NCBI GenBank assembly: GCA_030063045.1
Contig: JAQSEB010000012.1
Location: forward strand, 1,550,001 to 1,614,000
DNA length: 64,000 bases
Reading direction: 5' to 3'
Source of the DNA: Pratylenchus scribneri
Lineage: Eukaryota > Nematoda > Chromadorea > Rhabditida > Pratylenchidae
The notes under the pieces were generated by a model. It was not told the DNA's origin. It did no database searches and saw only the letters and a program-made list of their open reading frames with translations. This document shows positions 59,664 to 64,000 of the stretch, piece after piece (the stretch's first letter is position 1; each line of letters opens with the position of its first letter). Both the position numbers and the translations under genes were made by a program.

Positions 59664-60151
59664 TAGGGTTAATTATCCGTGCGCGGATAATGAAATCACG
59701 GGTAACGGGTAGTGCGGATAATCAAGGGACGGATAAGGGACGGGTAGGCCATTTTCAAAAATTATCCGCGGATACTACCCGTCCCGTACTCTATTGGTAT
59801 ACTGTATATTTTTGAAATTTATTTATTCAAATTTTTAAAATTTCCAAAATATAAAAAATAAATTTCTTTTTTCTTTACTAAAATCCTTTAAATTATATTA
59901 TTTGTTTCTAAATGACCATGTTGGGCATGGTTGCCATCTCAAAAATAAAAAAATTCCGGCATATTGATCCAAAAAATGGCAAAAATCTGGTAAAAAATAA
60001 GGTTTGCGCGTAGGCGGGTAGGCGGATAGTCAAAGTGCGGATAACGGGTAATTCTAAAAATACGGGACGGGTAGGCGGGACGGATAATTAGTCCAAAATC
60101 GCGCGAATACCCTGCCCGTGTACCCGTCCCGTCAACGGATAATTAACCCTA
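59664..60151. mobile_element. 488-bp hAT-type non-autonomous transposon
   Basis: Ends TAGGGTTAATTATCCG and CGGATAATTAACCCTA, with AAATAAAG duplicated on both sides. Nearly the same length and content as 11112-11600. Confidence 0.9.
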
Positions 60152-60270
60152 AAATAAAGAATGAAATTCTAGCTGCTATGGGAGAATTTCCTTCAAATCC
60201 ACCACAAATATAATTCAATACAAATATTGTCACGTCACAGGTCACAATGGATAATGAATGCACTAATAAG

Positions 60271-61468
60271 TAGGGTTGCGCTCCCGAGGGTCGGGGGCGA
60301 GTTGGACGGGGGCGGGGGTGATCGGGGGTGGCACCTTCGGGGGCGGGGACGGGGGTGACCTTGACGGGGACCCCCGCGGGGATCCCCGCGGGGGTACGGG
60401 GTTGACAAAAATTTTTAAAAAAGTCCTATTTTTCAAAAAAAAAATTTCTGAAGAAAAATTTAGTAAAATTTTAATAAATTATAAGCGCAAATAAATTTTA
60501 ATTCATAATTCATTCAATCTCCTCTTCAATTTCTTCCTGTTCTGGATCATTTGAATTTGTTGGTGCCAGTTACACACGGTTGGGATCATTATCATTAGCG
60601 TCTAGATCACAAGCGTCTCAGTGATTTTGAATTTGAAGAGCCTTAGCTCATCAGTCATCAGCCAATTTACTAATTTAAATTAAATGATATAGTGCATTTA
60701 ATAGCCCTAAGTATCGGTTATCAAATGATATATTGAACATACAAAACTGTAATGGTTTGGACAAAATATGGCCCTAGATGCCTAGATACAAAAACAATTT
60801 TTCAAAATTTTTGGCCTCAACTTTGCCAAAGCTTTGAAGTTTTGAATGATCATTATACCATTGGATAGCCAAGATTTGGGACTATTAAATATATTTTAGG
60901 TCCTTTAAATTGGTTAATTGGCTGATGAGCTAAGGCTCGTCAAAATCGATGAGATTAGTGGCGAGATGCTAATGTCCCTCGCTGGTTTCACTTTACACAT
61001 CATCCAAATTTGCTTTTACAAATAAAATTTGACAGAGATTTTTTGCCGAAAAGTCTTATATAAATCTTCAATATGGCATGATATGATTAAAAGGATGTCA
61101 GATTCTTGAATAGCACCCTAAATTAACCATAGAAAGTGATTTTGTGATGTCTATTATCCATAAGAGAAGATTATCAAGAGACGCGCAGCGAAAAAATTAA
61201 CTAAAAATTGCCGCGCAGCGAAAAATTTTTAATGAAAATTTAAAAATCCTACAAAAATCTGCTAAAAATTTCCTTTCATATTGCATTTTTCTTGAAAAAG
61301 TCCGATAATATGGGGTATATGTTCACCCCCGTACCCCCGCGGGGGTGGAGGTTCCGGGGGCGGGAGTGATCGGGGGTGGACCTTCGGGGGTGGGACGGGG
61401 GTGAAACTCAAACCCCCGCGGGGGCCCCCGTCGGGGGTGACCCCCGCGGGGACGGGGGCGCAACCCTA
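60271..61468. mobile_element. 1.2-kb hAT-type element with GC-rich ends
   Basis: Ends TAGGGTTGCGC and GCGCAACCCTA with CTAATAAG on both sides. Each end has about 130 bp of G/C-runs (GGGGGTGATCGGGGGTGG, CCCCGCGGGG) in an otherwise AT-rich region. The middle contains a palindrome (about 60630-60990) around TTAGCTCATCAG and CTGATGAGCTAA and, at about 61180, CGCGCAGCGAAAAATT-type repeats. No transposase ORF. Confidence 0.88.
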
Positions 61469-62118
61469 CTAATAAGATTGGGATTGGGGTGTTGGGGTGT
61501 ACGAAATTTTTTTAATTATATATATGTTGCCGTTAATATTATTATTGAGAATTGGTGTATTACTGGGAATATACTAATAATTGAGGGTTCGTTAATTTCG
61601 AGGCTTCTAGACAAATCAGAATACTCGAGAATAAGCTTATTCGACTCGTTGAATCTCAAATTTTTGTCTTAAGAGTTTTCAAATGTGGTTTCAAGTCCTT
61701 CCTTGCCCAAATTTACTTTTGCTCATACCAATGAGTGAATCCTCATGATTTTATAGAAAATTCATTTCTGGGAAAAATGCTCTATATCATTTTTTTCTAT
61801 TTTTCTTTGCAAATTTTTCCTATAATCGATTGTAAGTAAATCATTTTTATTCGCTTTACGACAATAAATAATAACCATTCAATTTATTGATATATTTATT
61901 AAATTTCTTTGGACGAATTAAATATTTGTTATTAGAAACTTAATGTAACTATGGCTGCTACTCTGTCGATTTTTTATAGTCTACTAAAATCATAATAAGT
62001 AAAATATATTTTTTTAAAATTTATTTTAAAAAAATTTATTCATTAATAATTTATGGCATTTTGAAATAATAAATGGCAATTTTTATTTTTTCATCAAAAA
62101 TTTTTTAATTTTTCTTTT
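61469..62118. other. intergenic, nothing recognised
   Basis: AT-rich sequence between the transposon and the 3' end of the glutamine-rich gene. Confidence 0.4.
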
Positions 62119-63624
62119 TTAAATTTTTTCCTGGACTTCTTCCCTTTCCTCTTTCACATATGTTGCCTGCGACTGTTGGCCAGGTTCCTCAACAATTTCA
62201 ATTTTCGCCGATTTCAATGTCTGAAAATATTTATAAAAATATTAAAAATTTTAATTGAAATTTTCGAACATTTTCCCCTTCTTTTTGTTCATCTTCATCG
62301 AATTTTTCTGCCAATTTTTGATGCAAATTTCCAATCGAAATTCCATCGGAAACAACATTTTCAGCACATTGTTCATTAAATGAAGCCTTCGAAGATGCAA
62401 TTGGATTTTGGGTTTCTGGAAAAATTATTTTAAAAATTGTTTTAATTACCCATCATTTTTTCAATGTTTATTTAAATAAATTTTTACTAATTTATAAAAT
62501 TGAAATATATTTTGATTTAATACAAAATTTTTTTATTTTAATTTATAAAAATAAAACATTAATTTAATTAAAATAACTATTGAAAGTTTATGAAAAATAT
62601 TTTAAAAAAATATTTCATTGTTGGCAAAAAGTTATTAAATTTTTTATTTAATTTAAAATTTACTAAAAATTTATTTTCTAATTTTTTCCTTTTAACCCAA
62701 TTCTATTTCCGAATTTAATTTATTTTTTAATTACCTAAATAAGCGGCTTCATTTGAAGTGGTTTGATGATTGGTACCATCAATTTGGGTTGTCGCATTAT
62801 TTTGATAAATTTGCGACGGTGTTGTGACAGCCGCCTGATAATAGAGAATTGATTCGGGCTGTTGTTTTGGACCATTGAATGCTAAATATAATAAAAAAAA
62901 ATAAAAATTTAAAAGCTTTATTTTTTATTAAATATTATTTCCGACTAAAAGTCTAGTTGTTCAATTTTAATCAAAATTATTATATTTTGAAAAATAATTA
63001 TGTGGTACTATAATAATAATAAATTATTTAAAAATGAAATGAATTAAAAATTTGTCATTTTACTAATTTTAAAATAAAAATTGCATCTCATAAAATTTTT
63101 CATTATTAATAAAATTAAAAAGAGTCTAAGTATAAAAAAAGAATAATTAAAAAAATTAGTGGAATATTTCCAATATGAAAAAAAATTAAAGTAAAAAAAT
63201 GCAATTTTTGTAAAAAAAATTATAAAAATTTGTAATTTTTTAAAATAAAAAATTTTTCCTATAAAATTTTCCATATTTAAAGAAATTGAATACTCAAATA
63301 TTCGAAAAAAATAAAATTCAAAAAATAAAAATAAATTACCAAAATTCTCCTCCCTCTGTTCCATTTGGGCATTCTGATGTGAATGATGATGAATGAATGA
63401 TGAAGGAGGGGGAGGATTCGTTTTTGTTGATTGCCCGCAAGTAGACATCATCAATTGTTGTACATTTGAGGATTCGGATAAATTCTGCTGCTGCTGCTGG
63501 GATTGTTGTTGTTCTCCCAAAAATTGATTACTTCGATGTTGGTGGATACTGTCATAATAATTATTTTGTTCAGCATGATGAACCACCAAAAATGATTGGC
63601 CTGCTGTCCCCTTAGTTGGATCTG
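62119..63624 (-). CDS. glutamine-rich protein, 5' exons outside window
   Basis: Four minus-strand exons, 63340-63624, 62735-62881, 62270-62415 and 62119-62220 (TAA), join in frame into about 226 residues. The first visible exon starts at a CAG acceptor and is low-complexity: Gln runs (GEQQQSQQQQQNLSESSN), a PPPPSS patch and His-rich HHHSHQN. Later exons are polar (PKQQPESILYYQAAVTTPSQ) and then acidic (EKFDEDEQKEGENV, KEEREEVQEKI). No folded domain is visible. Such tails occur in transcription regulators and RNA-binding proteins, but the identifying part lies outside the window. Confidence 0.65.
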
Positions 63625-64000
63625 CTGAAAAAACAAAAAATGGAATAATGGTTTATTGAAAAAAAATTATGTATATACTTAAAAAAGGAGTACATGTAAA
63701 TTTTAAAATTTAAGAAAGATTTAATTTTGCCCAATGATAAGTAAATAATTATTTAAATTGAAAAGGAAATTTTTATTTTATCATCTATCTACCTTCAGTC
63801 AGTTCTCACTGATTAAATTTACAATTAAAATATTTTTTTTCAAAAAAAATGAATTTTTATAAAATTTTAAATTAACATTATTTAAAAAATTTTATTCCGA
63901 TAAAAATAAAGGATTTAATTTTGGTCAATTCTTGACAAAAAAAATCAAATCAAATTTATCTAATTTTAATCATATTAAGATTTTTAAAAATTATTAAAAA
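63625..64000. other. intron sequence, nothing recognised
   Basis: AT-rich, presumably intron of the glutamine-rich gene, whose next upstream exon is not reached. Confidence 0.4.

Overview
The window looks like nematode nuclear DNA. It is AT-rich, its genes have many short introns, and it carries spliced-leader RNA genes whose first bases match the nematode SL1 and SL2 leaders. The gene types (SPRY-domain protein, nematode 7TM chemoreceptor, stem-bulge RNAs) agree. A tylenchine, possibly cyst-nematode-like, lineage is my guess; I cannot prove the species. All exon models are hand-built from frame, GT-AG sites and phase, without transcripts.

Layout. 1-4652: the 3' part of a SPRY-domain gene, a small coiled-coil gene and an F-box-like gene. 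5535-16604: a 17-exon homologue of the pyruvate dehydrogenase phosphatase regulatory subunit (PDPR), with introns full of palindromic repeats. 18147-20015: a short zinc-finger gene that resembles the N-terminal part of a hAT transposase. 20223-21015: a 35-bp minisatellite. 21216-25710 (minus): a 7TM chemoreceptor-like gene. 25711-34439: mostly gene-poor, with a 1.17-kb foldback element and a stem-bulge (Y-like) RNA gene. 34440-40432: a chimeric gene joining a type IA topoisomerase-like region, which has lost its catalytic tyrosine, to arginine/serine-rich segments and two CCCH zinc fingers. 41154-42682 (minus): a small membrane protein.

42820-46860 is the most striking part, a cluster of small-RNA genes: an SL2-like RNA, an SL1 RNA, an SL1-variant RNA (all three with the same upstream block of about 145 bp), a U4 snRNA split by a 687-bp foldback transposon with an 8-bp target duplication, a U2 snRNA whose branch-site-pairing segment is altered, and a second stem-bulge RNA. 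Together these would supply trans-splicing leaders, spliceosomal RNAs and a Y-like RNA.

48566-58302 (minus): a 9-exon gene for a predicted secreted protein of 384 residues that I do not recognise; one intron holds a 4.9-kb transposon that itself contains tandem repeats and a nested transposon. 59664-61468: two more transposons side by side. 62119 to beyond the right-hand part of the window (minus): the 3' end of a glutamine-rich protein gene.

Mobile DNA is pervasive. Eight elements have terminal inverted repeats and perfect 8-bp target duplications, the signature of hAT-type transposition, and no intact transposase is visible here.
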